Below, piece by piece: positions 8,208 to 17,123 of a stretch of 64,000 nt of DNA (position 1 is its first letter; each line of letters opens with the position of its first letter). Source of the DNA: Corynebacterium striatum ATCC 6940 (GTDB lineage: Bacteria; Actinomycetota; Actinomycetes; Mycobacteriales; Mycobacteriaceae). The notes below the pieces were generated by a model, which worked only from the letters and a program-made list of their open reading frames with translations, searched no databases and was not told where the DNA came from. A program made the position numbers and the translations under genes. The stretch is from contig NZ_GG667523.1 of NCBI RefSeq assembly GCF_000159135.1, positions 103,614 to 167,613 of the forward strand, given 5' to 3'.

Positions 8208-10148
8208 TCACCAGATTGTGACGCGGTCTTCCGGGACCAGGTAAAACGGCGAATCCGTGTCTACGTCAAAAGCCTCGTAGAACTCCGCAATGTTCGCTGC
8301 AATGAGGTTGCAGCGGAACTCTGCTGGGGAGTGTGGGTCGATGGCCAAATACTGCGTGGCCATCTCCGGGCGGATGGCCGTGCGCCACACGCGGGCCCAG
8401 GCCAGGAAGAGGCGCTGGAGCCCGGAGTACTCGGCGTCGTAAAGCGCAGGCTCCGCGTCCTCCACCTCGAAGGACGCAACCTGACCGTTGATGTCGAGGC
8501 CGTGGTCCGCGCAGTAATTCTTGTAAGCCACCACGGCGATGCCCAGTCCACCCAGGTCACCGATGTTCTCACCCAGAGTGAAGTTGCCGTTGACGCCTGC
8601 CACGCCCTCAACGCCTTCCAACACGGACGGGATACGGCCGTCGAACTGACCCACCAGCTTGGCGGTGAGCTGCTCAAATGCGGCGCGGTCCTCGTCGGTC
8701 CACCAGGAGTTGAGGTTGCCCTGGCCGTCGTACTGCGAGCCCTGGTCATCGAAGCCGTGGCCAATCTCGTGGCCGATGACTGCGCCGATTGCGCCGAAGT
8801 TCTCGGATACGTCGCCGCCCTCAGCGGAAGGGACAAAGAAAGGCGGGCGCAGGATGGCGGCCGGGAAGGTGATGTCGTTGACCACCGGGTTGTAGAAAGC
8901 GTTGACCGTCTGCGGGGTGGAGAACCACTCGTCGCGGTCCGCTGGCTTGCCAATCTTGCGCAGCTCGAAGTCGTGCGCCCACGCGTTGCCCGCGCGGACG
9001 TTGGCCACGAGGTCCTTGCCCTCAGAGCTGAAGCTCAGATCGGAGTAGTCACGCCACTTGTCTGGGTAACCAATCTTGGCCTTGAACTGGGAGAGCTTCT
9101 CCAAGGCACGCTCGCGGGTAGCGGGAGTCATCCACTCCAGCTGCGAGATGCGCTCGCGGTAAGCGGCCGTGAGGTAGTCCACCAAGGTGTCCATCTCCGC
9201 CTTGGAGGCTGGCGGGAAGTGCTGGTCCACAAAGACCTTGCCAATCTCCTGGCCCACCAGGGACTCCGCCAGGCCCACGGCGCGCTTCCAGCGGTCACGC
9301 TGAGTGGTAGCACCTGAAAGGCGAGTGCCGTAGAACTCGAAGTTCTTCTTGCCCACTTCTTCCGGCAGGTAAGGCGCGCGGGACAGCAGGATGTGCCAGG
9401 TGCCCCACAGCTGCCAGTCCGCCATGCGGTCTGCGGTGAAGAGCTCCTCGAAGTGCTCAAGGTAGGAAGGCATCATGTTGACCACGCGGCTCTCGGACAG
9501 GCCGCTGCCTGTGAGGATGGCGCGCACGAGCGCAGGCAGCTCGCTAAGTTCCATTGGGTTGTAGGTCTTCACGGCATCGCGGGTGGACACGACGTCCCAA
9601 TGGCCCGCGGCCAGCTCGGTCTCTAGCGCCACGATGCGCTTTGCAGCCACCTCCGCGCCTAGACCAAAGAGGCGGGCCGGGTCGAGGAAACCCAACATCT
9701 GCGCCACGTGCTGCTCGTAGGCAGCCAGCGTCTCTGCGTGTGCCTCCTCGCGGTAATAAGCCTCGTCGGGCAGGCCCAGGCCAGACTGGATAATGTAGGC
9801 CACCGCTTCCTCGGAACCGGAGTCCTTTGCCACCCAGAAGGTCACGGGCGCACCGACACCTTCGCGCTCCAGCTCACCCAGGTGCTGTGCCAGCTCTCGC
9901 GGGTCGGCTGCGGTGAGGCGGTCGAGGTCGGCGTCGATAGGCGCCATGCCTGCACCATTTACGCCCTCGGTATCAAGATGCGATGCGTAGAGTGCGCCTG
10001 GGCGCCCCGTGTCATTTTTAACAATCTCGTGGACGAGTTCTTCCGCCTCGTCACGCAGGTTGTGGAAGGTGCCGTCAACGCCGCGGTCGTCGGGGATGAC
10101 GTGGGAGTTCAGCCAAGGTCCATTGACAAATTGGTAGAGATCTTTCAT
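8208..10148 (-). CDS. M13 family zinc metallopeptidase (neprilysin/PepO-like)
   Basis: 646 residues from ATG 10148 (MKDLYQFVNGPWL). The open frame continues far upstream but that part overlaps the divergent gene and lacks family features. The N-terminal M13 domain is followed by the catalytic domain with VIGHEIGHGFDDQGSQ (zinc-binding HExxH, near 470) and GENIGDLGG (third zinc ligand Glu). The tail ends DRVTIW, the usual M13 C-terminal type. No signal peptide is seen, as in other actinobacterial PepO-like enzymes. It probably degrades oligopeptides. Confidence 0.9.
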   Translation of the reverse strand: MKDLYQFVNGPWLNSHVIPDDRGVDGTFHNLRDEAEELVHEIVKNDTGRPGALYASHLDTEGVNGAGMAPIDADLDRLTAADPRELAQHLGELEREGVGAPVTFWVAKDSGSEEAVAYIIQSGLGLPDEAYYREEAHAETLAAYEQHVAQMLGFLDPARLFGLGAEVAAKRIVALETELAAGHWDVVSTRDAVKTYNPMELSELPALVRAILTGSGLSESRVVNMMPSYLEHFEELFTADRMADWQLWGTWHILLSRAPYLPEEVGKKNFEFYGTRLSGATTQRDRWKRAVGLAESLVGQEIGKVFVDQHFPPASKAEMDTLVDYLTAAYRERISQLEWMTPATRERALEKLSQFKAKIGYPDKWRDYSDLSFSSEGKDLVANVRAGNAWAHDFELRKIGKPADRDEWFSTPQTVNAFYNPVVNDITFPAAILRPPFFVPSAEGGDVSENFGAIGAVIGHEIGHGFDDQGSQYDGQGNLNSWWTDEDRAAFEQLTAKLVGQFDGRIPSVLEGVEGVAGVNGNFTLGENIGDLGGLGIAVVAYKNYCADHGLDINGQVASFEVEDAEPALYDAEYSGLQRLFLAWARVWRTAIRPEMATQYLAIDPHSPAEFRCNLIAANIAEFYEAFDVDTDSPFYLVPEDRVTIW

Positions 10149-10190
10149 GCCAGCCACTCTAGGCGAATCAATCCGGTTAAGGTGTGGACT

Positions 10191-10766
10191 ATGCCAACTT
10201 ATCGGTTCCCACCAGCACGACTCCGCGGATATTTTCTCGCGGTCGTTAGCTTCGTGCTGATAATGCTCGTCATCCCCACGCTTATCGCAGCAACGGTGAC
10301 CCCGCCCGAGCCGAAGACCGAGGAGGTGGTGCTTGATTCTGCGGCAACAAGTTTCAGCGAGGATGAAAACTGGACCATTGAGGTCCCGGGTCTGCGTTGC
10401 ACGCCTAATTCGGAGACCATGGCGAACCAGGCCTGGGACTGCGGTGCGACGCTCGTGCAGGTGGTCAGCACTGAGGGCCTCGACGGTGTCGACGAGGAGG
10501 TGGCGATGCGTCGCGCCGTCCGCGGCTATGCTTACGGCGAAGTTTCCACAGCAAAGATCCACAGGGAGGGCGACGCACTCGCGCTTTACGACGCCCCCGC
10601 CGACGCAATCGTCCTCTCCCGCAACGGGGAGGGCGACTTTACTGACTTTGACTACATCGTGGTGCTCACCGGCGGCGATTTCACCCACGCCGCGGAACTT
10701 ATCTGGCAGGCCTTTGGACACCGCGAGCTGCCGGTGAAAGCGGAGACGGGAGTAGTGGCATCATGA
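10191..10766 (+). CDS. Single-pass membrane protein encoded with PrsW, unknown function
   Basis: 191 residues from ATG 10191, preceded by AAGGTGTGG. A short basic N-terminus, one hydrophobic helix (about residues 14-35) and an acidic domain outside the membrane with two cysteines (RCTP and WDCGA, near 70 and 85) that could form a disulfide. No family was recognised. The TGA stop overlaps the ATG of the PrsW-type protease gene (ATGA), so the two are translationally coupled. The topology would suit a substrate or partner of that protease, but this is inference. Confidence 0.75.
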   Translation: MPTYRFPPARLRGYFLAVVSFVLIMLVIPTLIAATVTPPEPKTEEVVLDSAATSFSEDENWTIEVPGLRCTPNSETMANQAWDCGATLVQVVSTEGLDGVDEEVAMRRAVRGYAYGEVSTAKIHREGDALALYDAPADAIVLSRNGEGDFTDFDYIVVLTGGDFTHAAELIWQAFGHRELPVKAETGVVAS

Positions 10767-11692
10767 GCAAACTCTTCCGCAACTCGCTGTGGGTACTACT
10801 GTCTCTGGGCATAGTGAGCATCATGGTTAACCTAATCAGCTACCTGCTGATTGCTCCTGCTTTGGTGGTACCCAGCGTGCTCATCGGCGGCGCCTACGTG
10901 GCCCTCGTCCTCTTTTTGCTTCGCCTAAGCCCCATGTTCCCGGCGCGCGGATGGGTCTGGGCGGCGCTCCTGTGGGGTGGCGGCACCGCGGTGGGCATGG
11001 TTTTGCTCTCCTCTACTCCGCTGATGACGCTGGCGTCATCCTTTGGGTGGCAGGCCGCCACGATGTCGTGGGCGGGTGCCTACCCGGAGGAGATTTCCAA
11101 GGCCGCCGGAGTCTTCTTCATTCTTTTGTCATTCCGGCAGATCAACCGGCCGTGGCACGGCTGGGTCGTGGGCGCCACAGTGGGCTTAGGCTTTGAGACC
11201 CTCGAGAACGTGTTGTACAGCGTCGTCGGCGGCACGATGCACCCGCTTTCTGACTGGACCGGAATGTTTCAGATGTGGGGCGTGCGCCTCATCGCGGGTC
11301 CGGCGCTGCACATCTTGTTCACCGCGCTGGCGGGTTGGGGAATAGGCTGGGCGCTGTTCAGCGCGAACAAGACAGTGTGGTGGCGCCTGGGCTCCATCTT
11401 TGGCTTCCTTTTGCTAGCCTTTGGCCTGCACTTTTGCTGGAACTACCTGCCGGAAAACACCACGCTGATACCGGTTCAATACGTGCTGGTGGGGCTGGTG
11501 CTCTACCCACTGAACATCTACCTGGTCTATCGCGGCAACAAGTTCGCGCGGGAGGACACCACTTACAGCGTGATGCATGCTGGCACCACAGCCAGCAAGA
11601 GGAAGAACCAAGCTCTCAACCGATCAGCCCTTCCAAGTCTCGGGCATCTAAACCATGGCGGCGCATGTTTACGCGGCCGTCTTTATGAGTAA
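10763..11692 (+). CDS. PrsW-family intramembrane metalloprotease
   Basis: A 309-residue polytopic protein with about eight helices. The family motifs are present: EEISKA (near 113), GLGFETLENVLY (near 150) and HILFTALAGWGIGWA (near 185), which supply the Glu and His residues of the PrsW/CAAX-protease-like site. B. subtilis PrsW cleaves the anti-sigma factor RsiW; the substrate here is unknown, and the overlapping upstream gene is the obvious candidate. The last ~25 codons overlap the convergent ATL gene by 77 bp. That tail (NRSALPSLGHLNHGG...) looks unconstrained and may reflect loss of an earlier stop. Confidence 0.85.
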   Translation: MSKLFRNSLWVLLSLGIVSIMVNLISYLLIAPALVVPSVLIGGAYVALVLFLLRLSPMFPARGWVWAALLWGGGTAVGMVLLSSTPLMTLASSFGWQAATMSWAGAYPEEISKAAGVFFILLSFRQINRPWHGWVVGATVGLGFETLENVLYSVVGGTMHPLSDWTGMFQMWGVRLIAGPALHILFTALAGWGIGWALFSANKTVWWRLGSIFGFLLLAFGLHFCWNYLPENTTLIPVQYVLVGLVLYPLNIYLVYRGNKFAREDTTYSVMHAGTTASKRKNQALNRSALPSLGHLNHGGACLRGRLYE

Positions 11693-11903
11693 TTCCTTCG
11701 GCTTCCCAGCGTGGGATTGAGAGCTCAGGCGCGTGCGAGGTGCCGTCGGCGCGCACCACGCGCCACCACGGCACGGACTCGGCCTTCTTCATGACCCAGC
11801 CGACGTAGCGAGCACCCACGCCCGCTACCTTGCCCACTTCCCCGTAGGTAGAGACGTTGCCCGCGGGGATGCGCTTGACGACGTCAACTACCTGCTGCTT
11901 CAT
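11616..11903 (-). CDS. Alkyltransferase-like (ATL/MGMT-family) DNA-binding protein
   Basis: 95 residues matching the C-terminal DNA-binding half of O6-methylguanine methyltransferases: IPAGNVSTYGEVGKVAG (helix-turn-helix) and VPWWRVVRADG. The catalytic PCHRV of true MGMT is PWWRV here, so the acceptor cysteine is missing. This is the hallmark of ATL proteins, which flag alkyl-guanine for nucleotide excision repair. The ATG directly follows the stop of the VOC gene (TAGATG), so translation is coupled. It is the third gene of a compact S4-VOC-ATL operon. Confidence 0.88.
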   Translation of the reverse strand: MKQQVVDVVKRIPAGNVSTYGEVGKVAGVGARYVGWVMKKAESVPWWRVVRADGTSHAPELSIPRWEAEGITHKDGRVNMRRHGLDARDLEGLIG

Positions 11904-12698
11904 CTAAAGCTCGAGGTTGAGAACGTCGTCCGACTCGCGCGGCTCCTCCTCGGGAGCGTCCTCGACTTCGGCCAAGGTGACGGTAGCGCCGGTGGAATCG
12001 GCCAACAGGCACAGGCGGCCAAAGGGAGAATCCCACGGCTCGCGGATGACCTCGCCGCCTAGCTCCACGGCCTTGGCAGCAGCGGCCTCTAGGTCGCGCA
12101 CGCCCAGGTAGGTCTGCCAGAAGCTTGGCACCTGCGGCGGGAACTGGCCTTCGGCGTTCCAGAAGCCGGCGAAAGGAGCGCCGTCTTCTTCCGCGGTGGC
12201 GTAGGAGTCGTTGCCGCGCACTTCCCAGTTGAACAGGTCGCCGTAGAAGTCGCGGACCTCAGCGAAGCTCGTAGTGGCGGTCAGCTCGTGCCACACCGGG
12301 GTTCCGGGCTCGCCGCCCGCGATGAATTGGTCTGCGCCAGCCGGTTGGATGAGGCCGAACATGCCACCGGCGACGTCGACAAGCAGCGCCATGTGGCCCA
12401 GCTGCACCTGCGTTGCCGGCACCAGCACGCGGCCGCCAAGCTGCTCGGCACGGGCGCAGTCGCCGTCGATGTCCTTGCTGAGGAAGTAGGTCACCCACGT
12501 ATCCGGCATGGTGGCCTGCTCAGGCTGCGGAATGAAACCAGCAATCGGCAGGCCCTGGATACGGCCGATGCGGTATTCGGTCTCGGACTCGATCTCCCAG
12601 CCCAGCACCTGCTCGTAGAAGTTCACGGACTTGCGTGGCTCGGAGGTGGTCAGGTCGATCCAGTAGGGCATGCCTACTTCAGCTTCGAAAGCGGGCAT
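11904..12698 (-). CDS. Two-domain VOC (glyoxalase/bleomycin-resistance fold) protein
   Basis: 264 residues with two vicinal-oxygen-chelate domains: residues about 5-120 (PYWIDLTTSEPRKSVNFYEQVLGW) and 130-245 (PVWHELTATTSFAEVRDFYGDLFNW). Such tandem proteins are mostly of unknown substrate. An ATG five codons upstream exists, but ATG 12698 is preceded by GTGGAGGAAC at proper spacing and overlaps the stop of the S4 gene (TAATG), so it is preferred. The C-terminus is acidic (EDAPEEEPRESDD). Confidence 0.85.
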   Translation of the reverse strand: MPAFEAEVGMPYWIDLTTSEPRKSVNFYEQVLGWEIESETEYRIGRIQGLPIAGFIPQPEQATMPDTWVTYFLSKDIDGDCARAEQLGGRVLVPATQVQLGHMALLVDVAGGMFGLIQPAGADQFIAGGEPGTPVWHELTATTSFAEVRDFYGDLFNWEVRGNDSYATAEEDGAPFAGFWNAEGQFPPQVPSFWQTYLGVRDLEAAAAKAVELGGEVIREPWDSPFGRLCLLADSTGATVTLAEVEDAPEEEPRESDDVLNLEL

Positions 12699-12985
12699 TA
12701 CATGTTCCTCCACTTCTCGGGATCGAAGTCGTCGTCTGCGGTGGCTTCGTCAAAGTAGTCATCATCATCGTCATCTGCGGCGGCCACGCGGGCAGAAGTG
12801 CCAGCGATGCTCACCTCGTCGCCGGGGTGCAGGGTGGCGCCGCGCTGGGTCACCACTTCCCCATTGACCTGGACCTCGCCTTGCGCGATGAGCTCTTTGG
12901 CTTCACCGCCGGTAGCCACGAGGGAGGCCAGCTTGATGAACTGGCCGAGCTTAATGGAATCGCCCTTGATTGAGACTTCTAGCAT
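12698..12985 (-). CDS. Small S4-domain RNA-binding protein (YbcJ/YaaA-like)
   Basis: 95 residues. The S4 fold covers about residues 9-70 with KLGQFIKLASLVATGGEAKELIAQGEVQVNGEVV and HPGDEVSI, as in stand-alone S4 proteins thought to bind ribosomal RNA. An acidic tail follows (AADDDDDDYFDEATADDDFD). It is the first gene of the operon with the VOC and ATL genes; its stop shares one base with the next start. Confidence 0.85.
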   Translation of the reverse strand: MLEVSIKGDSIKLGQFIKLASLVATGGEAKELIAQGEVQVNGEVVTQRGATLHPGDEVSIAGTSARVAAADDDDDDYFDEATADDDFDPEKWRNM

Positions 12986-12995
12986 GCGGCATAGC

Positions 12996-13943
12996 TTACC
13001 GAGAAGGCACCCTGCCGGGATACTCGACCTTGAAAAAGTCCAGGATGGAGTTGGTTGCCCAGTCGTGCGGCACGAGTCCGCTGCGGTCGGTGACGCCGCC
13101 GTTCCAGGTGTGCGTGCCGCCCTTAATTTTGTAATTCACGGTGGGCATCGCGCAGGAACCCCACGTAAAGCGGGTGACGTCGTCCTGCTTATCCTCCGCA
13201 GGGAAGGGATCGCAGTGGTTGTGTTCGGCTACCTTGGCGTTGGAATCCTCGGCGCCCTTGTAGTGGCCGCCGTGCGCCTCGCCGCCGCGGTAGTTGATCA
13301 CCACGTCCGCGGTGCCGTGTACCGCCAGGTAGGCAGTGGGATCGCCCTGGCAATCCTCGTCCACGCCCTCGTAGTTCGCCGCGGAGACCGTGGCGGCGCC
13401 GTCGAGGGAGCGGTTGCAGGCCAAGGCGCGCACGAAACCGCCGCCGTTGGAAAAGCCCGCGGCAAAGACGCGGCCATCGGTGTTGTAGTTCTGGTTTGCC
13501 CAGGCGAGCGCGGCGTCGACAAACGCAAGGTCCTCGTCCAAGGACGTCTGCGCATAAGGAGCGGGCGCCCAAGCCTGTGCCTTGCCTGCCGGGAACAGCG
13601 TGATGGCGTTGGCTTCGTAGAGCTCAGTGTCCTGGAAGATGGTGGACGGATCGCTGTTGTAGCCGTGGAAGACCATCACCACCGGCGCAGGTTTGGTCGG
13701 GTCGTAGTTGTCCGGCACGTGCGCCATGAAGGAGCGCCCCGTAGGCAGCTCGATGGTGCGGTAGTGGCCGGTTTCGGTGGATCCGCTGGCAGGCAGGGGC
13801 GCGCTTTCCGACGCCGTGACCATATGCGTCGGCACGCTATGCGGGCCGCTGCCCGGCTCATCCGTGGTGGAGCACCCGGTGGCAAAACCTATAGTGGCAG
13901 CCCCGGCAAGAATGCACAGGGCTGCCTTTAATGGGTGACGCAC
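12996..13943 (-). CDS. Lipoprotein esterase of the LpqC / PHB-depolymerase type
   Basis: 315 residues from GTG 13943. Signal peptide with lipobox FATGC (Cys near 24), so the protein is membrane-anchored outside the cell. The alpha/beta-hydrolase core shows VMVFHGYNSDP (oxyanion strand), AAGFSNGGGF (nucleophile Ser) and a late GTHTW (His). This is the LpqC-like/feruloyl esterase family; the natural substrate is unknown. Its start overlaps the stop of the YbjQ gene by one base (TAGTG), indicating a coupled pair. Confidence 0.85.
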   Translation of the reverse strand: MRHPLKAALCILAGAATIGFATGCSTTDEPGSGPHSVPTHMVTASESAPLPASGSTETGHYRTIELPTGRSFMAHVPDNYDPTKPAPVVMVFHGYNSDPSTIFQDTELYEANAITLFPAGKAQAWAPAPYAQTSLDEDLAFVDAALAWANQNYNTDGRVFAAGFSNGGGFVRALACNRSLDGAATVSAANYEGVDEDCQGDPTAYLAVHGTADVVINYRGGEAHGGHYKGAEDSNAKVAEHNHCDPFPAEDKQDDVTRFTWGSCAMPTVNYKIKGGTHTWNGGVTDRSGLVPHDWATNSILDFFKVEYPGRVPSR

Positions 13944-14272
13944 TATGAGATCGGGCGAATCTTGACTGCGGTGCCGGTGGCGGTGACCATAAGCATGTCG
14001 TTGGCCTGGCCCATAGGCGAGTAGTCAAAGCTGATGCCCACGACGGCGTCGGCGCCCAGCTCCTGGCCGCGGTTCCACAGCTCGTTAAGCGCTGCCTCGC
14101 GGGCCTTTACTGCCTCTTCCTCATAGCCGGCGGAGCGGCCGCCAGTGAAGCTGCGGAAGGAGGCACCCAAGTCCTTGAGGAAGTTAATACCGGTCACCGT
14201 CTCACCCGCAATGACGCGAATGTACTCGGTGATTTCGTGACCATCGACGTTGTTGGTGGTGGTGAAAATCAT
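13943..14272 (-). CDS. YbjQ/UPF0145 heavy-metal-binding-domain family protein
   Basis: 109 residues from ATG 14272 (MIFTTTNNVDGHEITEYIRVIAGETV). GADAVVGISFDYSPMG is the family signature; the proteins are small beta-rich oligomers of unclear role. A longer open frame to 14554 exists, but the extra residues are low-complexity and overlap the DUF2218 gene, so they are not coding. It is coupled to the esterase gene downstream. Confidence 0.88.
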   Translation of the reverse strand: MIFTTTNNVDGHEITEYIRVIAGETVTGINFLKDLGASFRSFTGGRSAGYEEEAVKAREAALNELWNRGQELGADAVVGISFDYSPMGQANDMLMVTATGTAVKIRPIS

Positions 14273-14282
14273 GAGCCCTAGA

Positions 14283-14636
14283 CTACCTGCGTTCTGGGGG
14301 AAGATCAGCGACGCTGAAGTGTAAGCCCGGTGTCCCGTCGGCGCGGGTGAACTCGACCTGCAAGTCGTCCTTCTTACCAAAGGCCACGAGGTGGCGGGCC
14401 ACAACGTGTTCGACGGACTCGATGCTTTCTGGGTCTGCCTCGACGTTGAGGAGGGGGATGTTGGGCTCAACAGAAAGGTCAAGGGTGCCGCGGGTGTTTT
14501 CGCGCTCGAAGACGCAGCGGCCGGTTTCGGTTTCTGGATCCCAGTGGGCGTCAATCTTGGCAGAGAAGTGCGATGCCAGCTGCTTGCCGTAGCGTGCCGG
14601 GCGATCGGTTGAAACGCGTGCGGTGGAATTGCTCAT
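14283..14636 (-). CDS. DUF2218 family protein
   Basis: 117 residues from ATG 14636. The sequence ARVSTDRPARYGKQLASHFSAKI...ETETGRCVFERENTRGTLDLSVEP fits DUF2218, small cytoplasmic proteins often found near iron-siderophore genes in actinobacteria; their function is unknown. It ends 10 bp before the YbjQ start on the same strand, so it probably heads a three-gene unit with YbjQ and the lipoprotein esterase. Confidence 0.8.
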   Translation of the reverse strand: MSNSTARVSTDRPARYGKQLASHFSAKIDAHWDPETETGRCVFERENTRGTLDLSVEPNIPLLNVEADPESIESVEHVVARHLVAFGKKDDLQVEFTRADGTPGLHFSVADLPPERR

Positions 14637-14661
14637 GCCGGACACTATACGCGATTTAGGA

Positions 14662-15291
14662 TTACCTAAACAGAGCGAGAATTCCCTCATAAATCATCAC
14701 GCAGCCCAAGGCGCCGAAGATGAGGCCCGAGCCGATATCGAGATGGGCCGAATACTTCGTGAGGAAACGCGCCGCCGCGCGGACGATGAGCGCAAAGGTA
14801 GAAAACCACGCAACGGAGACCACAGTCAGGATGATGGCGATGAACACGGTCCATTCAAGCCCCATGTCAGGGCGAATGAACTGGGCAAAGACGGCACCGA
14901 AGAAGACGAGCGCCTTCGGGTTGGAAAGGTTAGTGAGCAGGCCCAGCTTGTAGGCGCGGCCAGCGGTGATGTCCTCGACGTCGCCAGTGCTCACCGCCTG
15001 CTTGATGTGCTCCTCATCGAAGCTTCCCGCGCTTTGTGTCGCGCTTTCTGCGGCGTTTTCTGCCGCATTTTCCGCCGAGTCCTGTGAAGTACTGCGGGCA
15101 GAGTTAAGGGCAGAGCGCCGTTGCGTCAGGCCCGAGCGAATGGAGCCATAGGCCATCCAGAGAAGGAAGCCGCCGCCCACCAGCTGCAGCAAGCCGAGCA
15201 GACTAGGGCGAGCGGCGATAAGAGCAGATAGCCCTGCCAGGGAGGCGGTGAGCCAGACGACGATGCCGGTGCAGATGCCCAGCGCACACAT
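14662..15291 (-). pseudogene. LysE/RhtB-family exporter lacking its 5' end
   Basis: The 209-residue frame from ATG 15291 begins inside the conserved family region (ALGICTGIVVWL), after the first transmembrane helix. Reading upstream in the same frame gives EGPDDFSRVAPRSTRAGIM, which matches the usual PGPD..rvaprstRaGi segment of LysE proteins. There is no start codon before the in-frame TAA just inside the end of betA. So about 35 N-terminal residues are missing, presumably by a deletion that fused this locus to betA. The rest (helices, NPKALVFFGAVFAQF) is intact, with a variable acidic loop near 70-110. It is probably non-functional, but a shortened product cannot be excluded. Confidence 0.7.
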
Positions 15292-15356
15292 GATTCCGGC
15301 ACGCGTGGACCGCGGGGCAACGCGGCTAAAGTCATCCGGCCCTTCTCTTGGCTCTT

Positions 15357-17123
15357 CTAGTAGGCACCCTTAATGGCCTGCTTGTGATCGCGCACTGCCT
15401 CGCCCTCAGCGTACAGCGGCATATCCTCGCCAGCCTTGTACCACGTTACGTCGTTCAGCGGTGCCAAAGGCTTCTTTCCAGCAATCAGATCGGCGGCCTT
15501 CTCGCCCACCATCATTGTCGGCGAGTAGATGTTGCCGTTGGTCACGGACGGGAAGACGCCGGCATCGGCGATGTAGAGGCCCTCAATGCCCCAGACCTGC
15601 ATGGTTTCTGGGTCCACAACCGCCATTGGGTCATCCTTGGAGCCCATCTTGGTGGTGCACGACGGGTGCAATGCGGTCTCACCGTCGTTGCGTACCCATT
15701 CGAGGATCTCCTCGTCGGTCTGCACGTCAGGGCCCGGGCTGAACTCGCGGGCGCCCACCTCAGCCATGGCTTCGGTGTCCAGCAGAGAACGCGCAACGCG
15801 CACTGCCTCGACCCACTCGCGGCGATCCTGGTCGGTCTTCAGGTAGTTGAAGAGGATCTCCGGCTTTTCGTGGATGTCTGCGCTCTTGATGCGGACGTGG
15901 CCCTTGGTATCGGAAAACATCGGGCCAACGTGCCACTGGAAACCGTGCTTGACGTCGGCCTTCTGGCCGTCGTAGCGCACTGCCATCGGCAGGAAGTGGA
16001 ACATCAGGTTCGGGTATTCCTCGTTCTCGTTGGAACGAACGAATCCGCCGCCCTCGAAGTGGGAGGTCGCAACCGGGCCCTTCTTGGTGAGAATCCACTG
16101 CAGGCCCATGAATGGCCAGCGCCACTTGTCCAGGTAAGGCTGGGAGGAATCGGTGGACTTGGTGGTCTCATACTGGATGTAGACCTCGAGGTGATCCTGC
16201 AGGTTCTCGCCGACGCCTGGCAGGTGCTTGACGACGTCGATTCCGTGCTTGCGCAGCAACTCCTCGTCACCGACACCAGAGACCTGCAGCAGCTGCGGGG
16301 TGTTGATGGCGCCAGCGGAAAGAACGATCTTGTCAGCGAATACGCGGTGGACGCCGCCCTTCCACTCGTATTCCACGCCGATGGCCTTCTGGCCTTCAAA
16401 GAGGACCTTGGTGGTAAACGCGCGGGTACGCACCTCGAGGTTCTCGCGGTCCAGGTTCGGGTGCAGGTAAGCGCGCGCTGCGGACCAGCGCTTGCCGTGC
16501 TTGATGTTGCGGTCGAAAGGCGCGAAGCCTTCCTGGCGGTAACCGTTGACGTCGTTGGTCAGGTTGTAGCCGGCTTCCTGGACGGACTTAAACAGAGCCT
16601 GGAACAGCGGGCTGGTGGCGGGGCCGCGGGAGAGGTACAGCGGGCCGTCATGGCCGCGGCGCGGATCGTTGTCCTCGGCTGCGGCGGCGTTCTCCATGCG
16701 GTTGAAGTAAGGCAGGCAGTGGGCAAAGTCCCAGTTCTCCATGCCGGGGTTCTTGGCCCACTTCTCATAATCCATCGGGTTGCCGCGCTGGTAGATCATG
16801 CCGTTGACGGAAGAGGAGCCGCCGAGCAGCTTGCCGCGCGCGTGGTAGATGCGGCGGTTATTCATCTCTGGCTCCGGCTCGGATTCGTACTGCCAGTCGT
16901 AGTTCTTTGCGCCAATGGGGAATGAGAATGCGGAAGGCATGTGGACGAATAGGTCCCACAACGAATCGTTTCGGCCTGCTTCGAGAACCAGCACACGGGT
17001 GCCGGGGTCCTCACTTAGGCGAGCGGCGATGACAGAGCCTGCGGAACCGCCGCCTACGACGACAACGTCCGAGACCTCATCGGTGACCTTCTTCGATACC
17101 TTCTTGAGATTCTTCTTTCCCAT
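15357..17123 (-). CDS. betA: GMC oxidoreductase, choline dehydrogenase (BetA-type)
   Basis: 588 residues from ATG 17123, preceded by AAAGGAGCGTTGC; an ATG 20 codons upstream has no ribosome site. The FAD-binding [21 protein letters not shown] starts near residue 18. [18 protein letters not shown] is the GMC signature 1, and [19 protein letters not shown] is signature 2. The C-terminal [22 protein letters not shown] contains the catalytic His/Asn region (here Asn-Gly-Asn). It oxidises choline to betaine aldehyde. It is divergent from betT-betB, so the trio forms a choline-to-glycine-betaine pathway. Confidence 0.9.
   Translation of the reverse strand: MGKKNLKKVSKKVTDEVSDVVVVGGGSAGSVIAARLSEDPGTRVLVLEAGRNDSLWDLFVHMPSAFSFPIGAKNYDWQYESEPEPEMNNRRIYHARGKLLGGSSSVNGMIYQRGNPMDYEKWAKNPGMENWDFAHCLPYFNRMENAAAAEDNDPRRGHDGPLYLSRGPATSPLFQALFKSVQEAGYNLTNDVNGYRQEGFAPFDRNIKHGKRWSAARAYLHPNLDRENLEVRTRAFTTKVLFEGQKAIGVEYEWKGGVHRVFADKIVLSAGAINTPQLLQVSGVGDEELLRKHGIDVVKHLPGVGENLQDHLEVYIQYETTKSTDSSQPYLDKWRWPFMGLQWILTKKGPVATSHFEGGGFVRSNENEEYPNLMFHFLPMAVRYDGQKADVKHGFQWHVGPMFSDTKGHVRIKSADIHEKPEILFNYLKTDQDRREWVEAVRVARSLLDTEAMAEVGAREFSPGPDVQTDEEILEWVRNDGETALHPSCTTKMGSKDDPMAVVDPETMQVWGIEGLYIADAGVFPSVTNGNIYSPTMMVGEKAADLIAGKKPLAPLNDVTWYKAGEDMPLYAEGEAVRDHKQAIKGAY

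Noticed and set aside
8331..9317. Long + strand frame opposite the M13 peptidase
   Set aside because: It is antisense shadow of a gene with complete catalytic motifs; no start signals or recognisable protein.
9708..10190. Upstream extension of the PrsW partner gene
   Set aside because: The extended frame lies antisense to the M13 peptidase; the ATG at 10191 has a ribosome site and is followed by a proper membrane helix.
12798..13931. A 377-codon + strand frame across the S4 and esterase genes
   Set aside because: It spans two clear genes of the opposite strand and shows no protein features.
15348..16925. A 525-codon open frame on the + strand opposite betA
   Set aside because: It is the mirror of a strongly coded GC-rich gene on the other strand. 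Its translation has no family features and is rich in Val, Ala, His and Arg, as expected of antisense frames.
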